A stretch of DNA of 64,000 bases from JBQTHD01 sp052390275 (GTDB lineage: Bacteria > Actinomycetota > Acidimicrobiia > Acidimicrobiales > AC-14). The stretch spans positions 17,212 to 81,211 of the forward strand of contig JBQTHD010000027.1 of assembly GCA_052390275.1 (NCBI GenBank), read 5' to 3'. The position numbers and the translations under genes were made by a program. Each line of letters starts with the position of its first letter. The stretch's first letter is position 1. The notes under the pieces were generated by a model, which made no database searches, had not been told where the DNA came from, and saw only the letters and a list, made by a program, of their open reading frames with translations. Below are positions 44,101 through 52,432 of this stretch, piece by piece.

Positions 44101-44237
44101 CCACGTTCTCGCCGCTTCCCGGGCCGATGCCACGACCCGGCTCGCATCCCCGGTCCGGGCCACCACCGCCCCCCGGGTCGCCATCGCAGCCTGTAGCAGC
44201 GTGTGACCCGAAGCGCCCCTGGGCGGATCCGCTTTGA
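44097..44237 (+). CDS. Possible 46-residue Pro-rich linker ORF between pyrD and pyrF
   Basis: An ATG overlaps the pyrD stop by four bases (ATGA). The frame runs 46 codons, encoding a Pro/Ser/Gly-rich peptide, and its TGA overlaps the TTG start of pyrF (TTGA). It fills the gap exactly. No domain is recognisable, so it may serve to hand ribosomes on to pyrF, whose TTG start lacks a strong Shine-Dalgarno. Confidence 0.35.
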   Translation: MTTFSPLPGPMPRPGSHPRSGPPPPPGSPSQPVAACDPKRPWADPL

Positions 44238-44929
44238 GCGCCCCGGCGGAGTTGCTCCCTCGCCTGGCCCTGGTCCTCGACTCCGACGACCTGGTCGAAG
44301 CCCTGCGCCTGGCCCAGGAGCTGGCGCCCTGGTTTGGCGTGGTCAAGGTCGGCCTCGAGCTCTACACCGCCGCCGGCCCCGACGCGGTCACGGCGCTGTC
44401 GGCCGCCGGTTTCGAGGTGTTCTGCGACCTCAAGCTCTACGACATCCCCACGACGGTGCGCCGTGCCGCCCGGGTGGTGGCCTCGCTGGGGGCGTCCTAC
44501 CTCACGGTTCACGCCCAGGGGGGGCCGGTCATGGTCCGGGCAGCGGTCGAGGGCCTGGCCGAAGGGGCGGCAGCAGCCGGCCTGGCCGAACCAATGGCTC
44601 TGGCCGTGACCGTCTTGACCAGCGACGCCGGGGCTCCCGCCCACATCCTGGGCCATCGGGTGGCCTGCGCCCTCGATGCTGGATGCCGCGGTGTGGTGTG
44701 CGCCGCGGCCGACGTTCACGAGGTCAAGCAGTTGGCCCCGCGCCTCGCCTGCGTGGTGCCGGGCATCCGCATGGCCGACACGGCCACCCACGACCAGGCC
44801 CGGTTCGCCACCCCGGCCGAAGCCCTGGCCGCCGGCGCCGATCTGTTGGTGGTGGGTCGCACGGTGACCAAAGCGGCCGACCCGGCGGCCGCCGCCGAGG
44901 CTCTCGTTCGATCCTTGACGGGGGTGTGA
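44234..44929 (+). CDS. pyrF: Orotidine 5'-phosphate decarboxylase
   Basis: PyrF makes UMP, closing the pathway. The 231-residue TIM-barrel protein has LALVLDSDDLVEALRLA, KVGLELYTAAG, the catalytic cluster DLKLYDIPTTVRRAA (Asp-Lys-Asp) and GIRMADTATHDQARFATPAEALAAGADLLVVGR with its phosphate-gripping end. It starts at TTG overlapping the small linker ORF. It is the last pyr gene. Orotate phosphoribosyltransferase (pyrE) is not in the window. Confidence 0.94.
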   Translation: MSAPAELLPRLALVLDSDDLVEALRLAQELAPWFGVVKVGLELYTAAGPDAVTALSAAGFEVFCDLKLYDIPTTVRRAARVVASLGASYLTVHAQGGPVMVRAAVEGLAEGAAAAGLAEPMALAVTVLTSDAGAPAHILGHRVACALDAGCRGVVCAAADVHEVKQLAPRLACVVPGIRMADTATHDQARFATPAEALAAGADLLVVGRTVTKAADPAAAAEALVRSLTGV

Positions 44930-45001
44930 CCGGGCCGGACGATCGAGGCGGAGGCAATAAGGGCTGGTAGGAGGCACTGGGTAGGCGCTGGGGTGGCGCG
45001 C

Positions 45002-45007
45002 TAGGGT
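45002..45007 (+). promoter_or_regulatory. Probable -10 box of leaderless mihF
   Basis: TAGGGT at 45002-45007 fits TANNNT and lies seven bases before the mihF ATG, implying transcription from the start codon itself. No Shine-Dalgarno is present between them. Confidence 0.4.
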
Positions 45008-45014
45008 GCTTTGC

Positions 45015-45332
45015 ATGCCGCTGCCGCCCTCGTTATCACCAGAAGATCGCCAGAAGGCTCTAGAGAAGGCCGCCGTCGCCCGCCGCCAGCGGGCTGAGCT
45101 GAAGGACAAGCTCAAGATGGGCACCACGACCTTGGCCGAACTGCTCGCCTCCAGCTCAACCGATGAGGTGGTGGCCAAGATGAAGGTGCTCACCGTCTTG
45201 GAGTCGCTGCCGGGCGTGGGCAAGGTCCGGGCCCGCCGGGTCATGGAGGAAGTCGGGATCAGCGAGGCCCGTCGGGTGCGTGGGCTCGGTGCCCAGCAGC
45301 GGGAGTCTCTGCTGCGTATGTTCGCGTCCTGA
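45015..45332 (+). CDS. mihF: Actinobacterial integration host factor mIHF
   Basis: This 105-residue nucleoid-associated protein is restricted to actinobacteria. It has the basic helical N-terminal half (SPEDRQKALEKAAVARRQRAE LKDKLK, broken here for length) and the H2TH-like DNA-binding half (VLTVLESLPGVGKVRARRVMEEVGISEARRVRGLG). The ATG is preferred over a TTG three codons earlier because a -10 box sits directly upstream. Its place before gmk and rpoZ is the standard actinobacterial order. Confidence 0.92.
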   Translation: MPLPPSLSPEDRQKALEKAAVARRQRAELKDKLKMGTTTLAELLASSSTDEVVAKMKVLTVLESLPGVGKVRARRVMEEVGISEARRVRGLGAQQRESLLRMFAS

Positions 45333-45411
45333 GCTTTCGGACCTGGAATCCCCGCCGGGCCCAGTCAACGACTCCGGCCCGCTCCCCCCAACCCTGACGC
45401 CTCCGTCCTCG

Positions 45412-46011
45412 GTGGCGGCACGTCACCGGGGCCTGCTGGTGGTGGTGGTCGGTCCGTCGGGGGTGGGAAAGGGAACCATCGTCGCCGCCCTGATGGCAGG
45501 CGACACCCGCCTGTGGCTCAGCCGTTCGTGGACAACCCGCGCCCGGCGCCCGGGAGAGGTGGCGGACGCCTACGAGTTCGTCGGGCGGGAGCATTTCCAG
45601 CAGGCCGCGGCCGAGGGGCGATTCCTGGAGTGGGCCGAGGTCTTTGGCCAGCTGTATGGAACTCCCGTTCCCGACCCGCCGCCTGGCTGCGACGTCGTAT
45701 TGGAGATCGACGTCCAAGGGGCCGAGCAGGTGTTGTCCCGATGCCCCGATGCCGTGGTGGTGCTCATAGTTCCCCCCTCCCGCCAGGTTCAGGCCGAACG
45801 CCTGGCAGCACGAGGCGACGACCCGACCGAGATCGCCCGCCGCATTGCCCTGGCCGGCCCGGAGGAGTCCCGAGCCCGGACGCTGGCACACCATGTGGTG
45901 GTCAACGACGACTTGAGCCGGGCCACGGCGGAGGTGGCTGGTATTCTCCAGGCCCACCGGTCGGCCGCCAGCCCGGAAAGAGACGCCGTCTCGGAGGCGA
46001 CGCCCCGGTAG
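45412..46011 (+). CDS. gmk: Guanylate kinase
   Basis: Gmk phosphorylates GMP to GDP. The 199-residue protein has P-loop VVVGPSGVGKGTIVA, the GMP-binding SRSWTTRARRPGE, the DAYEFVGREHFQ lid segment and VVLEIDVQGAEQV. The GTG start is the only one in frame after mihF that gives the family's usual length. The frame stays open back into mihF. The C-terminal 20 residues are unconserved. Confidence 0.92.
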   Translation: MAARHRGLLVVVVGPSGVGKGTIVAALMAGDTRLWLSRSWTTRARRPGEVADAYEFVGREHFQQAAAEGRFLEWAEVFGQLYGTPVPDPPPGCDVVLEIDVQGAEQVLSRCPDAVVVLIVPPSRQVQAERLAARGDDPTEIARRIALAGPEESRARTLAHHVVVNDDLSRATAEVAGILQAHRSAASPERDAVSEATPR

Positions 46012-46078
46012 CCGGTTGGCCTGCGGGTAAGTCGGTCGGAACTCTCCGATCCGACGACAAGGTTCCAGGAGGTAAGTG

Positions 46079-46423
46079 GTGTCGGAGCGCTCCAGCCTGA
46101 TTCATCCCCCGATCGAAGACCTTTTGGGTCGGGTCGATTCCAAGTTTGCGCTGGTCACCCTGGCTGCCCGGCGGGGCCGGCAGATCAATTCCTACTTCAG
46201 CCAGTTGGGCGAGGGACTGGGGGCCATGATCCCGCCGCAGGTCCCTTCGGTATCGCGCAAACCCCTGTCCATCGCCCTTGAGGAGATCGCCGCCGAAAAG
46301 ATCGTGTTCGTGGACGTGGTGGCCGAGGCGGGGGAGGATGAGTCCTCGGCTGAGACGGCCGATGGCGATGCCGCACCGGCGTGGGCCCTGGCGGAGGCTC
46401 CCGACACGGGTTCGGAGCACTAG
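46079..46423 (+). CDS. rpoZ: RNA polymerase omega subunit
   Basis: The 114-residue protein contains the omega core IEDLLGRVDSKFALVTLAARRGRQINSYF, followed by the KPLSIALEEIAAEKIVF segment, and an acidic Ala-rich tail. Omega helps fold the beta-prime subunit. Two adjacent GTG codons are available. The second is chosen because it lies six bases from AGGAGG. Confidence 0.92.
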   Translation: MSERSSLIHPPIEDLLGRVDSKFALVTLAARRGRQINSYFSQLGEGLGAMIPPQVPSVSRKPLSIALEEIAAEKIVFVDVVAEAGEDESSAETADGDAAPAWALAEAPDTGSEH

Positions 46424-46524
46424 CCCTACCTTCGCCCGTCCTTACCTCGCCTTCCCTACCGTCGTCCCCCACGTCGCCTCCTCCGATCTTTCAGCCGTCC
46501 GCACCGGATGGCTCTGACCACCCG

Positions 46525-47823
46525 GTGACATCGCAACCGACGGATGGCGCCGTGGTCGGCCGCCGGATCGTGCTGGGGGTGTGTGGGAGCGTGGCCGCCT
46601 ACAAGTCGGCCGAACTCTGCCGGGCGCTGGTGGGAGCGGGGGCCCAGGTGGTCCCGGTGCTGACCGCCAACTCTGCGAACTTCATCGGAGCGGCCACGTT
46701 GTCGGCCCTGTCGGGCAACCCGACCCGGTCGTCGCTGTGGGAGGGACCGGGAGTTTCTCCACATACCGATCTGGCCCGCTGGGCTGAAGTGGTCCTGGTC
46801 GCCCCGGCCTCCGCCCGCCTGATCGGGGACCTGGCCCATGGGCTGGCACATGGGCTCCTGGTCAATCTGCTGCTGGCCACCCGCTCGCCGGTGATCCTGG
46901 CTCCGGCCATGCACACCGAAATGTGGGAACACCCCGCGGTAGTCGCCAACGTCGCCCGACTGGCCGATCGGGGGGTGATCTTCGCCGGGCCCGATAGCGG
47001 CCCCCTGGCTGGAGGAGACCACGGGATCGGCCGCCTGGCTGAGATCGGCTCGATTGTCGCGGCGGTGCAGTTGGCTCTCGGACCCCACGATCTGGTGGGT
47101 CGGCGGGTCCTGATCACCTCTGGCGGGACCCGGGAGCCGATCGACCCGGTGCGCTACCTGGGAAACCGGTCCTCCGGCCGCCAGGGAATGGCTCTTGTCC
47201 GCGAGGCTCGGGCCCGGGGGGCCGATGTCACCCTGATCACTTCGATCGAGGGGCCGGCCGAGCCGGGCGTGCGGGTTGTGGCGGTGCAGACGGCGGCGGA
47301 GATGGCCGAGGCGGTGCTGGCCGAAGCCCAGACCGCCGACGTGGTGGTGATGGCAGCGGCAGTGGCGGATTTTCGCCCGGCGGCACCGGCGGCCGTCAAG
47401 TTGCCCAAGGCCCAGGTAGGGACCAGCGTGGTCCTGGAGCCGACCTTGGATATTGCCGCCGAGTTGGGCCGCCGGCGCCACCCCGGGCAGGTCCTGGTCG
47501 GCTTCGCGGCCGAGAGTGACCCGGCACCGGCCGCCCTGGCTGCCGCCGGTGAAGCCAAGTGTCAGGCGAAGGGCCTCGACCTGGTGGTTGCCAACCCGGT
47601 ATCGGCAATGGGTGGAGATCGCTCCGAAGCGGTGCTGGTTGGGCCCATCGGGCGCCCGGGCGGGGCCGGGACCGGGGAGGAGGTGAACGGTGAGCCAAGA
47701 TGGAGCCAACCGGTTGAGGCTGGTACCAAGCGCCAGGTGGCGGCCCGGGTGTTCGATGCCGTGGTGGCCCGGCTCATAGAAGCGCCGCCGGGCAGCGGCG
47801 AAGGAATCGGAGGAGAGCGATGA
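46525..47823 (+). CDS. coaBC: Bifunctional phosphopantothenoylcysteine decarboxylase/synthetase CoaBC
   Basis: CoaBC performs two steps of coenzyme A synthesis. The N-terminal flavoprotein domain (CoaC) has [14 protein letters not shown], the catalytic His in [11 protein letters not shown], and [12 protein letters not shown]. The CoaB domain begins [27 protein letters not shown] and includes AAAVADFRP and the NPVSAMG segment. The 432-residue product starts at a GTG ([18 protein letters not shown]); the frame is open further upstream through low-complexity sequence. Its stop overlaps metK by four bases. Confidence 0.92.
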   Translation: MTSQPTDGAVVGRRIVLGVCGSVAAYKSAELCRALVGAGAQVVPVLTANSANFIGAATLSALSGNPTRSSLWEGPGVSPHTDLARWAEVVLVAPASARLIGDLAHGLAHGLLVNLLLATRSPVILAPAMHTEMWEHPAVVANVARLADRGVIFAGPDSGPLAGGDHGIGRLAEIGSIVAAVQLALGPHDLVGRRVLITSGGTREPIDPVRYLGNRSSGRQGMALVREARARGADVTLITSIEGPAEPGVRVVAVQTAAEMAEAVLAEAQTADVVVMAAAVADFRPAAPAAVKLPKAQVGTSVVLEPTLDIAAELGRRRHPGQVLVGFAAESDPAPAALAAAGEAKCQAKGLDLVVANPVSAMGGDRSEAVLVGPIGRPGGAGTGEEVNGEPRWSQPVEAGTKRQVAARVFDAVVARLIEAPPGSGEGIGGER

Positions 47824-49046
47824 CCAACTACACCTTCACCTCGGAATCGGTCACCGAGGGTCATCCCGACAAGATGGCCGACCAGGTTTCTGACGCCATC
47901 CTTGACGCCATCTTGGACGAGGACCCCATGGGTCGGGTGGCCTGCGAGACGCTGCTGACCACTGGCCTCGTGGTGGTGGCCGGCGAGATCACCACCCACG
48001 CCTATGTCGACATCCCCAAACTCGTTCGCAGAACGGTTTGCGCCATCGGGTACGACCGGGAGTCCTACGGCTTCGACGGCAACACCTGCGGGGTGATCAC
48101 CGCCATCGACGAGCAGTCGCCCGACATCAGCCAGGGGGTTACCCAGGCCTATGAGGTTCGGACGGGTGCGGGAGCCGCAGGCGCGGCCGCCGCCGACGGC
48201 GCCCCCGGGCGGGACACGGCCTCGTCCCAGGGGGCCGGCGACCAGGGGATGATGTTCGGCTACGCCTGCGACGAGACCGACGATCTCATGCCGCTTCCGA
48301 TTTGGCTGGCCCACCGCCTGGCCCAGCGGCTGGCCGAGGTGCGCAAGTCCGGGTTGATGGACTACCTCCGGCCCGACGGCAAGACCCAGGTGACCTTTGA
48401 CTACGTCGACGGTCGGCCGGTTGCGCTGCGTACGGTCCTTATTTCCAGCCAGCATCAGCCCGGGATGGATATCGAGTCCCAACTCAAGCCCGACCTGCGT
48501 GAACACGTCATCGGCCCGCTGCTGCCCGAGGCCTTCGCAGGTGACGATTACGACCTTTTGGCCAACCCGACCGGGACCTTCGTTCTCGGCGGCCCTCACG
48601 CCGACACCGGGTTGACCGGGCGCAAGATAATTGTCGACACCTACGGCGGCGCCGCCCGCCACGGCGGCGGGGCCTTCTCCGGAAAGGACCCCAGCAAGGT
48701 GGACCGGTCGGCCGCCTACGCCGCCCGCTGGGTGGCCAAACACGTCGTGGCGGCGGGGGCGGCAAGGCGCTGTGAGATCCAGGTGGCCTATGCCATCGGT
48801 GTGGCCCGCCCGGTATCGGTCATGGTGGAGACGTTCGGTACCGCCGAGGTTGATCCTCGGCGTATCGAAGCCATGGTCGACGACGTCTTCGATCTCCGCC
48901 CGGCGGCCATCGTCGCCGACCTGGATCTTCGGCGCCCGATCTATCGGCGGACCGCCGCTTACGGGCATTTCGGCAGGGCCGACAAGGAGTTTTCCTGGGA
49001 GCAGACGCCCCGCCTGGACCAGGTGCGTTCGGCCCTGGGGATCTGA
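47820..49046 (+). CDS. metK: S-adenosylmethionine synthetase MetK
   Basis: MetK makes SAM from methionine and ATP, the methyl donor for the corrin methylases elsewhere in the window. The 408-residue protein has [35 protein letters not shown], and [22 protein letters not shown] with the phosphate loop. A short Ala/Gly-rich insertion ([15 protein letters not shown]) precedes the GDQG block, as in other actinobacteria. Good Shine-Dalgarno GGAGGAGAG ends coaBC. Confidence 0.96.
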   Translation: MTNYTFTSESVTEGHPDKMADQVSDAILDAILDEDPMGRVACETLLTTGLVVVAGEITTHAYVDIPKLVRRTVCAIGYDRESYGFDGNTCGVITAIDEQSPDISQGVTQAYEVRTGAGAAGAAAADGAPGRDTASSQGAGDQGMMFGYACDETDDLMPLPIWLAHRLAQRLAEVRKSGLMDYLRPDGKTQVTFDYVDGRPVALRTVLISSQHQPGMDIESQLKPDLREHVIGPLLPEAFAGDDYDLLANPTGTFVLGGPHADTGLTGRKIIVDTYGGAARHGGGAFSGKDPSKVDRSAAYAARWVAKHVVAAGAARRCEIQVAYAIGVARPVSVMVETFGTAEVDPRRIEAMVDDVFDLRPAAIVADLDLRRPIYRRTAAYGHFGRADKEFSWEQTPRLDQVRSALGI

Positions 49047-49114
49047 ACCGGCCCACCTCCACAGGCCCGGGCCGACTCACCGGCTCGCAGGCCATCAGTC
49101 GGGGCCGATAAAAG

Positions 49115-50983
49115 GTGCTGATCGCCCGGGTCCTTCCCGACGTTGCCGGGCTTCACCGGACATTTGACTATCTGGTCCCGGTCGGCTGGGAGGACCGGGT
49201 GCGCGTCGGGACCCTGGTCCGGGTGGTTCTCGGGCGGCGTCGGGTCGGCGGCTGGGTGATCGAGCTCGACTCGGAACCCAGGACCGAGCACAAGCTGTCC
49301 TCTCTGGCGATGGTGTCGAGCCGCGGGCCCGATGACGCCGTGGTCGCTCTGGCCCACTGGGCCGCCTGGAGGTGGGCGGGGCGGCTTCGTTCGACCCTGA
49401 GGAGCGCCTCGCCCCCGGTCAACGTGGACCCCCGCCAGCCACCTCCTGCCCCCATCGCGGCGTTGGTCTCCCCAGCACCGCCTGACCGCCCAGCACCGCC
49501 TGACCGCCCGGCACCCCCGGCTCCGGCACCCCCCGCTTCGGCACCGGTCATTCGGCCCTTGCTGACCGGAGAGGCGGCCGAGGCCGACCGGCTGATGGAC
49601 AGGCCCCGGGGGCTGCTCCGCCTGGCCCCGGCCACGGCCTGGGACCAGATCGTCCTGGCCGCGGCCCGCCGCCCGGACCCTTTGATCCTTGTCCCCACCG
49701 TTGGCCAGGTGGCGGCTGTCACGCGATGCCTCCAGGCCCAGGGCCACCAGGTCTGGAGTCGGCCGGAGCACTGGGGCCGGGCTGCGTCCGGCGGCGGCGT
49801 GGTGGTGGGTACCCGGGGAGCGGTCTGGGCCCCCCGGCCCCGTTTGGGTGCGGTCCTGGTGATCGACGAGCACGATCCGGCCCTGGCCCAGACCCAGGCG
49901 CCCACCTGGAATGCCAGAGACGTGGCCCTCGAACGAGCGCAGCGGGCGGGCGTGGGTTGCCTGCTCACCTCGCCGTGTCCGTCACTCGAGGCGTTGGCGG
50001 CCGCCCCCGTGATCACCATGGCCCGGGACGTAGAGCGGGCCGGTTGGGCCGGAATCGAGGTGATCGATCGGCGAGCGGAGCCGCCGGGGGCCGGGTTGTG
50101 GTCGCCCGATCTGGTTCGAAGCCTCCGCCAGGCCTTGGACGCCGATGGCCGGCCGGTCGCCTGCTTTTTGAACCGGGTGGGGCGGGCTCGCCTTGTGGTG
50201 TGCGCCGCTTGTGGCGAACTGGCCGTATGCGCTTCCTGCGGGGCGGCGGCCGAACTGGGCGAGGGCCGCCTCAGTTGTCGCCGCTGCCCTGGCGTTCGCC
50301 CGGCCGCCTGTTCGGCCTGCGCCAGCCAGCGGCTCAAAGGTCTGCGACCGGGAGTCAGCCGGGCGGTCGAGGAGTTGGCGGCCCTGCTGGGACGGCCGGT
50401 GACGGAGGTCACCGCCGCCGGACACAATCGCACCGTTGCAGCGGCCGACCCTGCCGCCGACCATCCGAACCAGCCGGTAACGGTTGGGACCGGGGCCATC
50501 TTCGGCCAGATGGCCTCAGCCTCCGTCGTGGCCTTCTTGGATTTTGACTCGGAGTTGACAGCTCCGCGCTACCGGGCGGCCGAGCAGGCGTTGGCCTTAC
50601 TGGCCCGGGCCAGCCGACTGGTCGGTGGCCGGGGCCGAGGCCGGGTACTGGTCCAGACCCGCCAGCCGGGCCATGAGGTGATCCAGGCGGCCCTTCACGC
50701 GGACCCCAGCCGGGTGGCCGTCACCGAAGGGGCCCTGCGGGCCGCCCTCCGCCTGCCGCCGGAGACGGCCGCCGCCGTGGTGTCGGGCCCGTCGGCCCCG
50801 GGCTATGCCCAGGCTCTGACTGCTGAGATTGAGAACTCGGGTGGGGAGGTGGAGATCATCGATATCGGATCGGATCGTTGGCTGCTGCGAGGCCCCGACC
50901 ACCGCCGGCTGTGCGATCTTCTGGCCGGGGTCGAGCGGCCCGCCGGGCGGCTGCGGGTGGAGGTCGACCCCTTCGAGATCTGA
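49115..50983 (+). CDS. priA: PriA-like primosomal protein lacking Walker A
   Basis: PriA reloads the replisome at stalled forks. The 622-residue protein has the DNA-binding start (VLPDVAGLHRTFDYLVP) and the zinc-binding cysteines CAACGELAVCASC and CRRC...CSAC. The helicase part is degraded: the expected GVTGSGKT loop is replaced by LLRLAPATAWDQIV, and DEEHD reads IDEHDPA. Loss of ATPase motifs is typical for actinobacterial PriA, so a structural role is expected. A Pro-rich linker carries an 18-bp repeat at 49472-49507. It starts at GTG. Confidence 0.9.
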   Translation: MLIARVLPDVAGLHRTFDYLVPVGWEDRVRVGTLVRVVLGRRRVGGWVIELDSEPRTEHKLSSLAMVSSRGPDDAVVALAHWAAWRWAGRLRSTLRSASPPVNVDPRQPPPAPIAALVSPAPPDRPAPPDRPAPPAPAPPASAPVIRPLLTGEAAEADRLMDRPRGLLRLAPATAWDQIVLAAARRPDPLILVPTVGQVAAVTRCLQAQGHQVWSRPEHWGRAASGGGVVVGTRGAVWAPRPRLGAVLVIDEHDPALAQTQAPTWNARDVALERAQRAGVGCLLTSPCPSLEALAAAPVITMARDVERAGWAGIEVIDRRAEPPGAGLWSPDLVRSLRQALDADGRPVACFLNRVGRARLVVCAACGELAVCASCGAAAELGEGRLSCRRCPGVRPAACSACASQRLKGLRPGVSRAVEELAALLGRPVTEVTAAGHNRTVAAADPAADHPNQPVTVGTGAIFGQMASASVVAFLDFDSELTAPRYRAAEQALALLARASRLVGGRGRGRVLVQTRQPGHEVIQAALHADPSRVAVTEGALRAALRLPPETAAAVVSGPSAPGYAQALTAEIENSGGEVEIIDIGSDRWLLRGPDHRRLCDLLAGVERPAGRLRVEVDPFEI

Positions 50984-51026
50984 TGGAGGATGCAAGGAGG
51001 AAACATGGAGGATGCAAGGAGGAACA
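50983..51026. repeat. 22-bp tandem duplication carrying a ribosome-binding-like sequence after priA
   Basis: ATGGAGGATGCAAGGAGGAA occurs at 50983 and again at 51005, directly abutting. Each unit has AAGGAGG and the second ATG sits properly spaced from the first AAGGAGG. A plus-strand ORF from 51005 would run antisense into the glycosyltransferase and has no recognised product. Confidence 0.8.
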
Positions 51027-51035
51027 AGGTGGAAA

Positions 51036-52082
51036 TCAGCCTCGTTCGGAAAGGAGTCGCTCGAAGAGGGCGAGAAGCTCGGCAGCCATGCGGTCCTCGG
51101 AGACGGGGCCGGGGACGGCCTGGCGGCACCGGTCCCGCGACAGGGTGTCCACCCTGGCCAGGGCCTCGGCCATCCCCCCGATATCGGCGCAGACGAAGCC
51201 GGTGTCCCCATGCTCGATCACCTCGGGGACCGCTCCCTCGCCAAAGGCCAGTACCGGCGTTCCGCAGGCCAACGACTCGATCATGACCAGGCCGAAAGGC
51301 TCCGGCCAGCGGATGGGGAAGAGGGTTGCCCGGGCCCCGGCCAGCAGGCGCAGCTTTTCCTCGTGGTCCACTTCGCCCAGATAGACGGCGTCATCACCCA
51401 GCAGGGGCGTGACCCGGTTGGCCAGGTAATCGCGTTCGGGCCGTTCCCGGGCCTTGCCTGCCAGCAACAGCCGAACTCCGGCCTTGCGGGCCACCTCGAT
51501 GGCCCGATGAGCCCCCTTCTCCGGGGCCAGCCGTCCGAGAAACAACACGTAGTCGCCCTGGCTGTCCCCCTGGCCGGTTCCGATGGGAAACCGCTCGGCG
51601 TCCACACCGTGGTGGATCACCTGGGCGACGGGAATCTCCGGCGCGGACCGACGCTGGGCGTGGGAGATAGCCACCAGGGCGACGGCCGGGTCGAGCCGCG
51701 CGTAGAGGGCCCGGAGTTCGTCGTTGAAAGGGCCGTGGATGGTCGTCACCACCGGAACTGAACACAGCGCCGGGGCCAGGAAGGGTCCGGCCACCGTGTG
51801 GTCGTGAACGACGTCGAACCCGTCGGGGTCGGCCCGAACGTGCTGGTAAGCCAACAGCACGTGATGAAGTTCGGGAACCGTCGACCCGATCCGGTAACCC
51901 TCGGCCGCCGCCAGGGTGGCCTCCCGGGGAACCGGGCAGGTGGATTCTCCGGTGGCCAGGAGCTTGACCTTGTGTCCGGCCCGAGCCAAGGCGCGAGCCT
52001 CGGAATCCACTGCTTGTTCGATGCCCCCGTAGAGAGCGGGGGGGATTGGAGCCCACGGCGGGGCGACTATGGCTATGCGCAC
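51036..52082 (-). CDS. GT4-family glycosyltransferase
   Basis: The 348-residue GT-B protein begins VRIAIVAPPWAPIPPALYGGIEQ, with the Gly-rich acceptor loop, then DVVHDHTVAG and the donor half (VLFLGRLAPEKGAHRAIEVA, EPFGLVMIESLACGTPVLAF). The ExFGxxxxE pair is intact, so it should be an active retaining enzyme using a nucleotide sugar. The GTG start is set by the conserved N terminus; an ATG 28 codons upstream adds a basic tail. It converges with priA. Its acceptor is unknown. Confidence 0.85.
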   Translation of the reverse strand: MRIAIVAPPWAPIPPALYGGIEQAVDSEARALARAGHKVKLLATGESTCPVPREATLAAAEGYRIGSTVPELHHVLLAYQHVRADPDGFDVVHDHTVAGPFLAPALCSVPVVTTIHGPFNDELRALYARLDPAVALVAISHAQRRSAPEIPVAQVIHHGVDAERFPIGTGQGDSQGDYVLFLGRLAPEKGAHRAIEVARKAGVRLLLAGKARERPERDYLANRVTPLLGDDAVYLGEVDHEEKLRLLAGARATLFPIRWPEPFGLVMIESLACGTPVLAFGEGAVPEVIEHGDTGFVCADIGGMAEALARVDTLSRDRCRQAVPGPVSEDRMAAELLALFERLLSERG

Positions 52083-52188
52083 CTTGGGTATTCCATCACG
52101 CCCACTGCGCCCCGGCTTCTGGGCAGTGCCTGCCCGTCGGCGGATAGGGTGCCGTGGTTGCGACATCGGGCCACCTGGTTGTGGCCCA

Positions 52189-52254
52189 GTGTCGAGCGGC
52201 GAAATGTCAAGCAGCGCCGTGTCAGCGCCGTGTCAAGCGGCGAAGTGTCAAGCA
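52189..52254. repeat. 25-bp direct repeat pair upstream of tRNA-Val
   Basis: GTGTCGAGCGGCGAAATGTC plus AAGCA (52189-52213) and GTGTCAAGCGGCGAAGTGTC plus AAGCA (52230-52254) differ at two positions. A GTGTCAGCGCC remnant lies between them. They end four bases before the tRNA and may overlap its promoter. Confidence 0.75.
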
Positions 52255-52257
52255 TCG

Positions 52258-52329
52258 GGGCGATTAGCTCAGCGGCAGAGCGCTGCCTTCACACGGCAGA
52301 GGTCGGGGGATCAAAACCCTCATCGCCCA
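52258..52329 (+). tRNA. tRNA-Val(CAC)
   Basis: The cloverleaf folds: acceptor GGGCGAT with ATCGCCC, D arm GCTC-AGCGGCA-GAGC, anticodon arm CTGCC-TTCACAC-GGCAG (anticodon CAC), and T arm GGGGG-ATCAAAA-CCCTC. Discriminator A follows. CCA is not encoded. The T loop reads ATCAAAA, so the usual T54 is A, and the D loop is short but keeps GG. It otherwise looks functional. Confidence 0.9.
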
Positions 52330-52432
52330 CACCTGCCCCACCATCGGCCAGACCGCCAAGTCACCGGCCCACCACCGGAGCGGTCGACCATTCAGGGAAT
52401 CTGCAGACTGGGCCGGTAGCGTGACAGCGCCC

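Noticed and set aside
50990..51286. A plus-strand gene starting in the 22-bp repeat after priA
   Set aside because: Despite a good ribosome binding sequence it lies antisense to a clear glycosyltransferase and has no domain.
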